A stretch of DNA of 64,000 nucleotides from an uncultured Lactobacillus sp. (GCA_937874695.1 CALNAJ010000041.1:1-64000); one strand, 5' to 3'. Positions 49,516 to 58,682 are shown, numbered from the stretch's first letter. Notes: generated from the letters alone by a model not told the origin. Numbers and translations: made by a program.

Positions 49516-50544
49516 TTATGTATTTGATTGTTGCCGAAAATCTAGAATAGCCGTCACGTAGTCGGCCAAATGATGCTGTGGATTCTGTCGATCGATTAGT
49601 GCACCCCACCCCATGGGGAGCTGCTGATAACCCTGTTTAGCCCCACAAATTGCAACCGCCATGGCCCCAATCGTGTCGGTATCCCCACCCAGATTAGCCG
49701 CTAGTAGTGCACAGCGCCGCATGTCTCGACCATAATAGGCTATTACCAACGCCGCTGGGACGGACTCACTGACAGCCGTACCCGTTCCAACTAACGCCGC
49801 CAGTTGACGCGTAAACTCAGCCGAATCATGCCGCGTATCCCTGGCAATCTCTAAGCCTAACCGTAACCGCGCTTGCGGACTAGCCTCCCAAGTGGGCGCA
49901 CCCCGTTTCCCGGCTGTATCGCCGGCTAGTAATGCCCAATCCAGCAAGGTTGGCCAGTCATAATCGGCAAGCGCGGCCGTCACCGCTCCCGCCACCATGG
50001 CGGCTCCACTAAAGGCCACGTCCGTCGCATGGGTCACACGGGTTACGCCTACGACCATGGCAACCAGCTCGGACAACTGTTGCGGTCTGAACAAGGCGCC
50101 AACTGGCGCAATTCGCATGGCACAGCCGTTTGTCACCGCCTTTTGCGTAATCGTCCGCGGGTCCTGCCCGGCTTGGATTGCCAGCAAGGCTGCCTTCGAA
50201 CTGGGGCCCAAAATATTTCGTTCAAACGCATGAATCGATTGGGCCCAAGCCAGCAACCGCTGTGCCAAGTCCTGCGACTGAACCTCCCAGTGATTGGCTC
50301 GCAAGCTATCCAGGATTAACAACGCCTGACTGGTATCGTCCGTATACTGTCCCTGCAAATAGTTCACGGCAATGTCGTTTTCCTGTGAACCATCCATGAA
50401 ATCCGTCACACCCCCGGGGTACCGCCGATGAATCTGGGCCACCGACCAGAGCTCGGTCGGCATTCCCATGGCATCGCCCACGGCCTGACCGTATAGCACA
50501 CCACGAACGCGATCGGCCACGTGCGCTTGACTTCTATCGTCCAT
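49516..50544 (-). CDS. ADP-ribosylglycohydrolase family protein (DraG/ARH fold)
   Basis: 342 residues, all-helical, with the Mg-binding motifs VLYGQAVGDAMGMPTE, QGQYTDDTSQALL (TDDT) and NLGGDTDTIGAMAVAI. The family hydrolyses N- or O-glycosidic bonds of ADP-ribose on proteins or of small ribosyl compounds. In this operon with an uptake permease and a PfkB kinase, a small imported ribosylated metabolite is a more natural substrate than a protein. ATG 50544 has GGAGGTGG. Confidence 0.9.
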   Translation of the reverse strand: MDDRSQAHVADRVRGVLYGQAVGDAMGMPTELWSVAQIHRRYPGGVTDFMDGSQENDIAVNYLQGQYTDDTSQALLILDSLRANHWEVQSQDLAQRLLAWAQSIHAFERNILGPSSKAALLAIQAGQDPRTITQKAVTNGCAMRIAPVGALFRPQQLSELVAMVVGVTRVTHATDVAFSGAAMVAGAVTAALADYDWPTLLDWALLAGDTAGKRGAPTWEASPQARLRLGLEIARDTRHDSAEFTRQLAALVGTGTAVSESVPAALVIAYYGRDMRRCALLAANLGGDTDTIGAMAVAICGAKQGYQQLPMGWGALIDRQNPQHHLADYVTAILDFRQQSNT

Positions 50545-50575
50545 CTGCCACCTCCTTAAAAAAATCAATGTCCCC

Positions 50576-50604
50576 ACTATACCGGAATTATAATCGCTTG
50601 TCAG
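50576..50604 (-). promoter_or_regulatory. Promoter of the ADP-ribosylglycohydrolase operon
   Basis: CTGACA (50599-50604), 17-nt spacer, TATAGT (50576-50581) on the minus strand, about 25 nt before the ribosome site. Confidence 0.65.
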
Positions 50605-50665
50605 AACTGAACACTTACAAATTCATTTATATCATTGTTCGCATATCATAGTTATTAAGCGTTAA

Positions 50666-50697
50666 AAAAAGCGTGCGACCAATTAGTCACACGCCAA
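50666..50697 (-). terminator. Terminator after the aldo/keto reductase gene
   Basis: GCGTG..GAC with GTC..CACGC stem and TTTTTTT tail on the minus strand. Confidence 0.88.
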
Positions 50698-50706
50698 AAC
50701 AATTAT

Positions 50707-51549
50707 TTAGTCAAATTCTTCATACTCATTAGGGTCTTGGCCGTCGATCCGGCCGTCAGCCCGACTCAACGCGTCGATTGCCGTCATTTCTTCCGGCGTC
50801 AGGTTAAAGTCGAACACGTCCAGATTGGACCGCTGATGCAAGAGGTTGCTAGCCTTTGGAATGGGCACGATGCCGCGTTGGAAGTGCCAACGCAGGATGA
50901 TTTGCCCCACGTTCTTCTCGTACTTCTTTGCTAACTTCTGAATCAGGGGTTCCTTCAGCGCTGCACTCCCACGACCCAGCGGACTCCAAGCCTCGGTGAC
51001 AATGCCCCGTTCCCGGTCCGCCGCCAACATCCGTTGATTGTTCCAATACGGGTGGGCTTCAATCTGGTTAACCGCCGGCATTACACCGGTTTCCTTAACC
51101 AACCGATCCAGATGTTCCGGTTCGAAGTTTGAGACCCCAATCGAGCGAATCAAGCCGCGTGCGCGGGCATCAATCATGGCCTGCCAAGCTTCCACGTAAT
51201 GGTCGCGCTTAGGCAGTGGCCAGTGAATCAAGAACAAGTCAAAATAGTCCAATCCCATGCGGTACAGGGATTCCTGAATCGCGGTCGTGGCATCCGCATA
51301 GCGGTGATACTTACCCGGCAACTTCGACGTCACGAAGAATGCCGACCGTGGCAATCCAGACTGCCGAATGGCTTCCCCGACGGCCCCCTCATTGTCATAA
51401 TTGGTCGCCGTATCAAGGCTCCGATAGCCATCGCGAATCGCAGCTAGAATCTGGTTGACCCCTTGACCACCCCGAACTTGGAACGTTCCCAAGCCCACAG
51501 CTGGCATCTGGTAACCATCATTAAACGTGACTACAGGTACTTTTGTCAT
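50707..51549 (-). CDS. Aldo/keto reductase
   Basis: 280 residues. The catalytic tetrad is visible: Asp in SLDTATNYDNE, Tyr in the same motif, Lys in VTSKLPG and His in FLIHWPLP. NADPH-site features are IGVSNF and IPIPKASN-like (PIPKASNLLHQ). It reduces aldehydes or keto compounds; the specific substrate is open. ATG 51549 has GGAGG 7-8 nt upstream. It is monocistronic with its own terminator. Confidence 0.92.
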   Translation of the reverse strand: MTKVPVVTFNDGYQMPAVGLGTFQVRGGQGVNQILAAIRDGYRSLDTATNYDNEGAVGEAIRQSGLPRSAFFVTSKLPGKYHRYADATTAIQESLYRMGLDYFDLFLIHWPLPKRDHYVEAWQAMIDARARGLIRSIGVSNFEPEHLDRLVKETGVMPAVNQIEAHPYWNNQRMLAADRERGIVTEAWSPLGRGSAALKEPLIQKLAKKYEKNVGQIILRWHFQRGIVPIPKASNLLHQRSNLDVFDFNLTPEEMTAIDALSRADGRIDGQDPNEYEEFD

Positions 51550-51603
51550 CAAATAACCTCCTGTTTAATTGGTCTTTCAGGTCAACTCTAACGCGAATTT
51601 TGT

Positions 51604-52785
51604 TTAATTGAAACTATTTTGCCGGTGTTGCTTGATCACCCGGTTCAGAACCAGCGCGAGAATCAGCGAAATTCCAGCATAGCCGGCGGCACCCAAACTA
51701 ATGTGATTCAAGCCGACCGTGCCTAACAGGCCAGACGCCGTGGCCGACCCCAGGGAAATACCAAAGTTAAAGAAGATAGAATTCAATGAAGAAGCCAGCA
51801 CCGTTGACTGTGGGTACTCCTCTTCAGCAATATTTAAGAAGTGAATCTGAATGGGTGAATTGATAATCGTCACGATCAAACTCATGGCTAACAGGATCGC
51901 CAGGCCACCAAACTTAAAGTTCAGGCCAATTGGCAACAGCGCCAGCAAAATCACATCGACCACATAGAATCGGGGCATGATACGCAGTCCGTTTCGTTCC
52001 GCCAACATCCCCGACAACCGGTTACTGATGATACTCATGATTCCAATCAAGAAGAGTAACCAGTTCAGGCTCTGCGTGCTGAAACCCAGTGCCGTCGTCA
52101 ACAGTGGCCGAATGTACGTGTAATAGGCGTACATCGTGGCTGCCGTAAACAGGACTAAGGCAATTCCCACGTAGATTCGGGGGTCCTTCAACAGGACCAA
52201 TTGATTCTTCACACTACTCTGCACCTGTTCGACTTCGCGGGGCAACAACCACCCCAACAGAACACAGGTCACAGCACTAATAATTGAAATTAGATAGAAG
52301 GCGTCGTGCCAGCTATAGCTCGTACTGATGGCCGTCCCAATCGGCACCCCAAAGACAGAGGCAATACTGAAACCGGCAAAGATCCACGACACCAGACTCG
52401 CCCGCTTTTCCCGCGGTGCAATCGAACTGGCAAAGGTCATAATCAATGAAATAATCGCTCCGGCCACAATCGCCGTAATGATTCGAGAGAGCAACAACAC
52501 GGGATAGTTCATCGCAAAACCACTCAGTGTGTTCCCAATTAAGAAGATGCCCATCAGGGTCATTAACGTCTTGTAGCGGCTGAACCGACTCGTCAAGACG
52601 GTGATAAATGGCGTGCTGACTGCGTAGACCGTGGCAAAAATCGTCACCAAATAACCCACGGTCGCCACCGGAATGCGATATTCCTTGGCAATGTCGGAGA
52701 GGACCCCGACCACGATAAATTCATTACACCCCAACATAAATGCCACCAGGACAAAGACGATGGCTTGCCAACGATACTTGTTCAC
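51604..52785 (-). CDS. MFS exporter, copy 1 of a tandem pair
   Basis: 393 residues with 12 helices, DHA1/SotB-like: FMLGCNEFIVVGVLSDIAKEY, TVGYLVTIFATVYAVSTPFITVLTSRFSRYKT (motif A region), GVPIGTAIS (motif C-like). It is a drug or sugar efflux type. The start is GTG 52785 (MNKYRWQAIVF) with AGAGGAG, matching the GTG start of copy 2. It is highly similar to the upstream neighbour along its whole length. Confidence 0.88.
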   Translation of the reverse strand: MNKYRWQAIVFVLVAFMLGCNEFIVVGVLSDIAKEYRIPVATVGYLVTIFATVYAVSTPFITVLTSRFSRYKTLMTLMGIFLIGNTLSGFAMNYPVLLLSRIITAIVAGAIISLIMTFASSIAPREKRASLVSWIFAGFSIASVFGVPIGTAISTSYSWHDAFYLISIISAVTCVLLGWLLPREVEQVQSSVKNQLVLLKDPRIYVGIALVLFTAATMYAYYTYIRPLLTTALGFSTQSLNWLLFLIGIMSIISNRLSGMLAERNGLRIMPRFYVVDVILLALLPIGLNFKFGGLAILLAMSLIVTIINSPIQIHFLNIAEEEYPQSTVLASSLNSIFFNFGISLGSATASGLLGTVGLNHISLGAAGYAGISLILALVLNRVIKQHRQNSFN

Positions 52786-52860
52786 GATATTTTCTCCTCT
52801 GAATCTTAAAATTTTCACTCGTTACCTACCAGAATACACTATCTTTCAGAAAATAAGCAG

Positions 52861-52885
52861 GGGGACGTCTCATGAAAACGTCCCC
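52861..52885 (-). terminator. Terminator between the two MFS genes
   Basis: GGGGACGT/ACGTCCCC stem just after the stop of copy 2. The tail is only moderately T-rich, so some read-through into copy 1 is likely. Confidence 0.65.
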
Positions 52886-52894
52886 AATTGAAAA

Positions 52895-54082
52895 TTATTT
52901 TTCTAGCGCCAACGATTGTTGATGGGCCGCGATAACCCGGTTCAAAATCACGACCAAAATCAGGGAAACCAGTGCGTAGCCAGCGGCACCAAAACTGATA
53001 TTTTGGAGACCCACCTGACTAAGCATCAGCGAAGCCGTGGCCGACCCCACCGAAATCCCAATATTAAACGAAATCGCACTGACCGATGACGCCAGCATCG
53101 TTGCCTGTGGATAGCTTTCGGCGGCCACATCCAGGAAGTGAATCTGAATGGGGGCTCCGGCGATGGTCACAACCAGCGTGAGAATTAACAGGATACCAAA
53201 ACCCGCGACCTGACTGTTAAGCGCGACTGGTAATGCTAGCAATAGGAGTATATCGGCCACGTAGAACCAGGGTAATTTCTGTAACCCATGACGTTCCGCC
53301 AGCGCTCCCGACAAGCGATTGCTGATGATACTCATGATACCCAGCGCGAAGAGCAGCCAGTTCAGGCTGGTCAGATTGAACCCCATACTGGTGGTAATCA
53401 GGGGCCGGATGTACGTGTAGTAGGCATACATCGTGGCCGCCATGAAGAGGTTGACCGCGATGCCCAGATAGACCCGTTTATCCGTGAGGAAGACCAGCTG
53501 ATCCTTCACGCCACCCTTGACCTGTGCAACGTTACGCGGCAACAGCCAAGCTAACAGTAGCGCCGTGACCAGCGTGATGCCGGAGATGACGTGAAACGCC
53601 GTGTGCCAGCTATCAGCCGTACTGATAGCTACTCCAATCGGCACCCCAATAACCGAAGCAATACTGAAGCCGGCCGAAATCCACGCAATCAGGACCGCCC
53701 GCTTGTCGTGAGGCGCAATGTCATTGGCAAAGGCGATGATAAAGGACTCAATCGCCCCGGCAACGGAAGCCGTCACCACCCGCATCACCAGTAACATGGC
53801 ATAACTGGTCGCAAACCCACTCAACGTATTCCCCACCAAGAAGATCAGGACGAGAACCATCAGTGTCTTGTACCGACTGAAACGATTGGTCAGCACGGTA
53901 ATAAAGGGCGTACTGACAGCAAAAACCGTCGCGAAAATCGTGACCAGGTAGCCCACGGTGGCTACGGAAACATTCAATGATTTTGAGATATCCGAAATGA
54001 CCCCGACAACAATGAATTCATTACATCCCAGCATGAATGAAGTCAATACAAAGATAATGGTTTGGAGACGGTATTTAGACAC
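52895..54082 (-). CDS. MFS exporter, copy 2 of a tandem pair
   Basis: 395 residues, 12 helices, the same family as its downstream neighbour. Nearly identical landmarks occur: FMLGCNEFIVVGVISDISKSL, VGYLVTIFATVFAVSTPFITVLTNRFSRYKT, YAYYTYIRPLITTSMGFNLTSLNWLLFALGIMSIISNRLSGALAERHGL. The start is GTG 54082 with AAAGGAAG. The pair probably arose by local gene duplication. The TetR gene upstream is a candidate regulator. Confidence 0.88.
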   Translation of the reverse strand: MSKYRLQTIIFVLTSFMLGCNEFIVVGVISDISKSLNVSVATVGYLVTIFATVFAVSTPFITVLTNRFSRYKTLMVLVLIFLVGNTLSGFATSYAMLLVMRVVTASVAGAIESFIIAFANDIAPHDKRAVLIAWISAGFSIASVIGVPIGVAISTADSWHTAFHVISGITLVTALLLAWLLPRNVAQVKGGVKDQLVFLTDKRVYLGIAVNLFMAATMYAYYTYIRPLITTSMGFNLTSLNWLLFALGIMSIISNRLSGALAERHGLQKLPWFYVADILLLLALPVALNSQVAGFGILLILTLVVTIAGAPIQIHFLDVAAESYPQATMLASSVSAISFNIGISVGSATASLMLSQVGLQNISFGAAGYALVSLILVVILNRVIAAHQQSLALEK

Positions 54083-54178
54083 GACAAACTTCCTTTCCAC
54101 GTCATTTTATAAAATAGAATGCCCGTTCGGTTCCCGCCGAATAAAAGAGCTGTTACTATCTAGACTACACGACAAACT

Positions 54179-54213
54179 AAAAAACGGCTAGTCCCCTCAG
54201 GCAACTAACCGTT
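54179..54213 (-). terminator. Terminator after the TetR gene
   Basis: AACGG-TAGT with ACTA-CCGTT stem, TTTTTTAG tail on the minus strand. Confidence 0.82.
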
Positions 54214-54220
54214 CCATTTA

Positions 54221-54859
54221 TTATTTTTTGAGTGTTCGGACGATCTGTTCCGAAATAATCTGTAGGTCTTGCTCATCACCGCGCACCAGAACGGGAGCGA
54301 AGTTCGATTGTACAAGATAGACCACTACCTGGCCACCAATAATGCGGATAATGCCTGCCGCGTCAATGTCGTCACGTAGCTCACCGGTGCCGCGAAAAAT
54401 CCCTAATAATTCCCCCAAGAAATCAAAATCATTGCCGCGAACCACCTTGGCAAATAGCGCCCGCATATCAGCATTGGTCATCATTTCCATCGCCATGATC
54501 TTAACAACTTCTTCGTTGCCCTTAATGAACGCATACCGATCGGTCACGAAGAAGTGAACCATTTCCGATAACGTCTTTTGCTTCCCGAGATCCGCAAAGA
54601 ATTCGTCCCGGTACTTGGGAAAGAAGTGTTCCATAACGGGGCGAACAATGGCTAACATCAAATCCTGCTTCGTATGAAAGTACTTGAAGATGGTCGCCTG
54701 GCTGATACCGGCCTTCTTGGCCACGTCAACGGTCGACGTGCCATCAAAACCGTCCTCCGAGAAGAGCTCCATGGCAGCCACCAAAGCTGCCTTCTTACCC
54801 TTTGGCATTTTCTGTTGTTCCAGCCAATCGCGGTAATTGACAAAAATATTTGGTTCCAC
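54221..54859 (-). CDS. TetR-family transcriptional regulator
   Basis: 212 residues: HTH in ALVAAMELFSEDGFDGTSTVDVAKKAGISQATIFKYFHTKQDLM, then a helical sensor domain. There is an unusual N-terminal extension of about 20 residues (EPNIFVNYRDWLEQQKMPKG). GTG 54859 is better spaced from AAAGGG than GTG 54868. It lies directly downstream of the ABC-2 exporter genes and is a good candidate for binding the palindromes at 57.0 kb. Confidence 0.9.
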   Translation of the reverse strand: MEPNIFVNYRDWLEQQKMPKGKKAALVAAMELFSEDGFDGTSTVDVAKKAGISQATIFKYFHTKQDLMLAIVRPVMEHFFPKYRDEFFADLGKQKTLSEMVHFFVTDRYAFIKGNEEVVKIMAMEMMTNADMRALFAKVVRGNDFDFLGELLGIFRGTGELRDDIDAAGIIRIIGGQVVVYLVQSNFAPVLVRGDEQDLQIISEQIVRTLKK

Positions 54860-54919
54860 ACCGTTCACCCTTTCTGATCACATCGACTGCTTTCATTCTG
54901 CGAATCCTTAACCAAATTG

Positions 54920-54952
54920 CCGTCTTGAACGGCCACTAGCCTACCAAGACGG
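54920..54952 (-). terminator. Inverted repeat after the ABC permease gene
   Basis: CCGTCTTG/CAAGACGG stem with a 17-nt loop; weak T tail on the minus strand. A partial terminator before the TetR gene is likely. Confidence 0.55.
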
Positions 54953-55010
54953 TAATCGTTCCTATCCAACTATTATACGCGACTCACGGCATAATCTCTT
55001 GTGATTTCGA

Positions 55011-56246
55011 TTAAACTTTCCGGTAACGCTTCAGCCCAACTACATTGAGAATGGTTAAGACAATCAGGAAAATCAGGAGAATCATGATGTCAAAACCGAG
55101 GTTAAAGATGGACGTCCCCCGCATGATGATGTCGTTGACGGCATCCCCGGAGTACTTCAGTGGAATGATGTAAGAGATGTCCTTGACCCAGTCGGCCATG
55201 GAATCCAGTGGAATAATCCCGGAGAAGAAGACCTGGGGAATGATCACCAGTGGGATGAATTGCATCATCTGGAATTCGGAGTTGGCAAATGTCGAGAGTA
55301 GAATCCCGAAGGCCAAGGCCACTAACGCCAGAATCAGATTGATGACAACCACGCTGGCCATACTGCCGACAACCTCGATTCCCAGCAACCAGACCGTCGT
55401 CAAGACAATGACGATGGTTTGAAGGACTGCGAGCACCCCGTAACTCAACATGTAACCAAAGACAATGGATGACCGCTTAACTGGGGTTGCCAGTAACCGA
55501 TCCAAGGTACCGGTCGTCCGTTCCTTCAACAGGGCCATCCCAGAAATCAGGAAGACGAAGAAGAAGACGAAGAAGCCCATCAGAATTGGTAACATTTTAG
55601 CAAAGTAGCCGGTGTTCTTATCCCCATAAACGTAGTGGTTCGTGATCTTAGGGGTTGATTGACTGGAGCTCTTCGTGGCATGGTTCGTCGACGTGGCCTT
55701 AGTCGCTGCGGCCTGCTTAGCAGCAGCTTGTTTGGCTGCTGCCGCACTACCCGCCACGGCTGATGTCGCACTTGCTGCGGACTGTTGTTTTTGTAGCGCT
55801 TGTAGTTGTGCCTGCAGCTTAACCGTGGCCTTTGTGCTCTGCTTCAGTGCCGACTTCAATTGGTTAATGCTCGTCGCCGTCAGGGCATTCTTGAAGGCTA
55901 ACTTAACGGTCGCCGTCTTAGTAGAATCCGTGTTAGCGTAAGTCAAGCTGTAGTTTTTACCGTTCTTCTTGATAATCGCATCGACTTTTTCATCATCCAT
56001 GGCCGCCTTGGCATCCTTCTTGGTGTCATAGCTCTCAACCGTCACGTGCTTGATCCCACCCATTTCCTTATTCAGCTTCTGCGAAACGGAGACCGTCCCC
56101 ACACTCACGTCCGTTGAGGAATTGGTATTAAAGATCACGCTCATCAATAGCATCACTAGGATGGGTGCGACAAACATCAGTGCGAGCGTCCGCTTATCCC
56201 GGAAGAGTTCCTTCAGCACCCGGTTCATAATTCCAATCGTTCTCAT
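55011..56246 (-). CDS. ABC-2 type exporter permease
   Basis: 411 residues. Helix 1 (LALMFVAPILVMLLMSVIFN) is followed by a large outer domain with an Ala/Gln/Lys low-complexity insert (about 150-195). Five C-terminal helices carry the ABC-2 motif LLKERTTGTLDRLLATPVKRSSIVFGYMLSYG. It is an efflux permease for a drug, lipid or peptide. Its ATG overlaps the ATPase stop by one base. It pairs with the ATPase gene upstream. Confidence 0.9.
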   Translation of the reverse strand: MRTIGIMNRVLKELFRDKRTLALMFVAPILVMLLMSVIFNTNSSTDVSVGTVSVSQKLNKEMGGIKHVTVESYDTKKDAKAAMDDEKVDAIIKKNGKNYSLTYANTDSTKTATVKLAFKNALTATSINQLKSALKQSTKATVKLQAQLQALQKQQSAASATSAVAGSAAAAKQAAAKQAAATKATSTNHATKSSSQSTPKITNHYVYGDKNTGYFAKMLPILMGFFVFFFVFLISGMALLKERTTGTLDRLLATPVKRSSIVFGYMLSYGVLAVLQTIVIVLTTVWLLGIEVVGSMASVVVINLILALVALAFGILLSTFANSEFQMMQFIPLVIIPQVFFSGIIPLDSMADWVKDISYIIPLKYSGDAVNDIIMRGTSIFNLGFDIMILLIFLIVLTILNVVGLKRYRKV

Positions 56247-56968
56247 TATTCAACACCCTCCGCCTTTAAGAATACGTCTTCAATCGTGGCAACCCCATAC
56301 TGTCGTTTCAACTCGGCTGGCGTATCGAACGCCATGACTTCGCCACCTAAGAGCAAGGCCACCCGGCCAACCAGTTCGGCTTCATCCATCACGTGGGTCG
56401 TAATCAAGATGCTGCGACCTTCGTCTCGAATCCGCCCCAGTTCCGCCCAGATTTGTCGGCGCAATGCGGGGTCGATTCCGACCGTCGGTTCATCCAGAAT
56501 CAACAATTCTGGACTACCCAACAGGGCAATTGCTAAGGAGAGCCGCCGCATCATCCCACCGGAGTAACCGGAAACCCGCTTGTTCAGGTCCGCCGTTAAA
56601 TCAACGACTTCGGCCGCATGCATGACTTCCTTTTTCATATCTGCCTTAGCGATACCCTTCATTAAGCCGAAGAACTTGAGGTTTTCTAAGCCTGATAGCG
56701 AATCGTACAGGGCATCCGTCTGAGCCATGTACCCAATTCGCCCCAGTAACTCTCGGTTCGGCATCGTGGTGTCGAAGACCTTAGCAGAACCGCCGCTGGC
56801 GACTTCCATCCCCAATGTCACTTTGATGACGGTCGACTTCCCGGCCCCCGAAGGTCCGATGAGCCCGACGATTTCACCAGGGTTCACGGTGAGGTTGATG
56901 TCTTTTAAAACGGTTTGATCGCCGAATTTCTTGGCGAGATGTTGTAAATCAATAATTGCCTTTCCCAT
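56246..56968 (-). CDS. ABC exporter ATP-binding protein
   Basis: 240 residues: Walker A GPSGAGKST, signature YSGGMMRRLSLAIAL, Walker B LLILDEPTVGIDP, switch His ITTHVMDEAE. This is the CcmA/DrrA-type ATPase of ABC-2 exporters. ATG 56968 has GGGAGG 7 nt upstream; the longer frame runs through the promoter region and is not coding. Confidence 0.93.
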   Translation of the reverse strand: MGKAIIDLQHLAKKFGDQTVLKDINLTVNPGEIVGLIGPSGAGKSTVIKVTLGMEVASGGSAKVFDTTMPNRELLGRIGYMAQTDALYDSLSGLENLKFFGLMKGIAKADMKKEVMHAAEVVDLTADLNKRVSGYSGGMMRRLSLAIALLGSPELLILDEPTVGIDPALRRQIWAELGRIRDEGRSILITTHVMDEAELVGRVALLLGGEVMAFDTPAELKRQYGVATIEDVFLKAEGVE

Positions 56969-57003
56969 GATAGTGCCTCCCAAAACAGCTTTTAAATAGG
57001 TGA

Positions 57004-57059
57004 GTGAGTAATCACTTACCCGATGAAGTGAGTATATACTCACCTAGAATTTTTGTCAA
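57004..57059 (-). promoter_or_regulatory. ABC exporter promoter with two palindromic operators
   Basis: TTGACA (57054-57059), 17-nt spacer, TATACT (57031-57036) on the minus strand. A perfect 16-bp palindrome GTGAGTATATACTCAC (57028-57043) covers the -10. A second related dyad, GTGAGTAATCACTTAC, lies at 57004-57019, 24 bp away. This arrangement fits repression by a dimeric TetR- or MarR-type protein, both of which are encoded adjacent. Confidence 0.85.
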
Positions 57060-57128
57060 CGATTGGTTTGCAATTTTTTTAATTTAGCGTTACTGTGTAT
57101 ATACACGATAAAGAAAGGAGACTCCCCT

Positions 57129-57557
57129 ATGTCTCATCACTTTACAGAAACCTGTGCCTATTTCACCGCTGCCCGCTACATGCGTGCCATGGAACAACTC
57201 ACAGATAAAATCTTTGCGCCGACTGGTATGAAGCCAGCTTATAGTTATATCATGATGGCATTAGAAGACGTCCATCCCCAAACGATCAAGGAACTTTCAA
57301 CCAATCTGGGCTACGAGCGTTCTACAATTTCACGATTGGCCAAGGTCTTGGCTCAACGAAATCTGGTGACGCTGCAAGCTCAGGGGCGTGCAACCAGTAT
57401 CGACTTAACCTCTGATAGTCAGGACTTTTTGATCATCGCTAACCGCTGCCTGGATAACTTAACCACGACTACTGATAATCTCATGGGCGCTGATAAGGCC
57501 CCCATGACCAGCCTGTTAACGACAAACAATCAAAAAATTAGGGAGAGATTACAATGA
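57129..57557 (+). CDS. MarR-family transcriptional regulator
   Basis: 142 residues: winged HTH (SYIMMALEDVHPQTIKELSTNLGYERSTISRLAKVLAQRNLVTLQAQGRATSIDLT) between dimerisation helices. ATG 57129 has GGAG 8-9 nt upstream. It is divergent from the ABC exporter and overlaps the alpha/beta hydrolase start by four bases (ATGA), so it probably controls its own operon and perhaps the exporter. Confidence 0.9.
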   Translation: MSHHFTETCAYFTAARYMRAMEQLTDKIFAPTGMKPAYSYIMMALEDVHPQTIKELSTNLGYERSTISRLAKVLAQRNLVTLQAQGRATSIDLTSDSQDFLIIANRCLDNLTTTTDNLMGADKAPMTSLLTTNNQKIRERLQ

Positions 57558-58399
57558 TCACTTATCATACCGTTACAGTTCATAATTTAGATATCTTTTA
57601 CCGAGAGGCCGGCGATCCCAACAAGCCCACGATGCTCCTCTTTCACGGCTTCCCATCCGCGAGTCACATGTTCCGCGACCTAATGCCAGCTTTGGCAGAT
57701 CACTTCCATCTGATTGCGCCAGACTTTCCCGGATTCGGCCAATCCAGTGCCCCCGACCACAGTCAGTTTAACTATAGTTTCCAACACCTTAGCGAAATCA
57801 TGACGAGCTTTCTGACACAGCTCAAGTTGGATTCCTTTTACATGTATGTTTTCGACTATGGTGCCCCCATCGGTTACTACATCGCGCAGGCACACCCAGA
57901 CTGGATTCGGGGCATTGTCAGCCAAAACGGTAACGCCTATCAGGAAGGCCTCGGCAGTAAGTGGGCCAGTCGACAGGATTTCTGGAATAATCCAACTCAA
58001 GCGAAACGCGACAGCTATCGGTCGGCATTTGCACCCGAAACCATTAAGGGCCAATACGTGACTGGCACCCAGCCCAATCGCGTCTCACCGGATGGCTACA
58101 CCCTGGATATTGCCTACACACATACGCCAGACTACGCGGAACGCCAACTGGATTTGATTTTTGATTATCAGAACAACGTCAAGGCGTACCCCCTGTTTCA
58201 ACAGTACTTCCGAGACTATCAACCCAAATTACTCGCTGTCTGGGGCAAGAACGATCCTTCCTTCATTCCAGCAGGTGCCGAAGCTTTCAAACGTGATGAC
58301 GCCAACGTCGAGGTCGATTTACTCGATACCGGTCACTTCGCCTTGGAGACGCACGCCCAGGCAATTGCGCAATTGATTGTTCAATTCTTTGATAAATAG
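57554..58399 (+). CDS. Alpha/beta hydrolase, epoxide hydrolase/haloalkane dehalogenase-like
   Basis: 281 residues. The oxyanion loop is LLFHGFPSAS. The nucleophile elbow VFDYGAPIGY has Asp in place of Ser, as in epoxide hydrolases and dehalogenases. The acid is in WGKNDPSF and the His in DTGHFALE. The cap domain contains ASRQDFWNN. A detoxification role fits its coupling to a MarR regulator. Its ATG overlaps the marR stop (ATGA). The substrate is unknown. Confidence 0.88.
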   Translation: MITYHTVTVHNLDIFYREAGDPNKPTMLLFHGFPSASHMFRDLMPALADHFHLIAPDFPGFGQSSAPDHSQFNYSFQHLSEIMTSFLTQLKLDSFYMYVFDYGAPIGYYIAQAHPDWIRGIVSQNGNAYQEGLGSKWASRQDFWNNPTQAKRDSYRSAFAPETIKGQYVTGTQPNRVSPDGYTLDIAYTHTPDYAERQLDLIFDYQNNVKAYPLFQQYFRDYQPKLLAVWGKNDPSFIPAGAEAFKRDDANVEVDLLDTGHFALETHAQAIAQLIVQFFDK

Positions 58400-58526
58400 G
58401 GCGCCACAAAATCCCCACGCGCCTCTCTCTGAAATCAACAAGTTTGACTCCTCTACAAGGTTCAACGGCTTTGAAGTTGCGCCACTTTTAGCGAACCATT
58501 CAATGTCAAACAAGTAACTTTATTCG

Positions 58527-58575
58527 AACGTAAGCGTGCCCTCCGAAAGTCATCTCCGAAGGACACGCTTACGTT
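58527..58575. repeat. Long hairpin downstream of the hydrolase gene
   Basis: AACGTAAGCGTG (58527-58538) pairs with CACGCTTACGTT (58564-58575), with partial inner pairing CCT..CG. T tails are weak on both strands; it probably acts as a terminator or 3'-end stabiliser. Nothing else is seen in 58400-58640. Confidence 0.65.
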
Positions 58576-58644
58576 TATCTCAGACTTTTCCATCCACCTA
58601 CTCACGCATGAAAGGCCGGCGTCAAAGGTGCGCTAGAAAGTAAC

Positions 58645-58677
58645 AAAAAAGCGCTAATCCCCACGAGGACTAGCGCT
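58645..58677 (-). terminator. Terminator after the ADP-ribosyltransferase gene
   Basis: AGCGCTA/TAGCGCT stem with inner TCC/GGA and TTTTTT tail on the minus strand. Confidence 0.9.
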
Positions 58678-58682
58678 CACTA

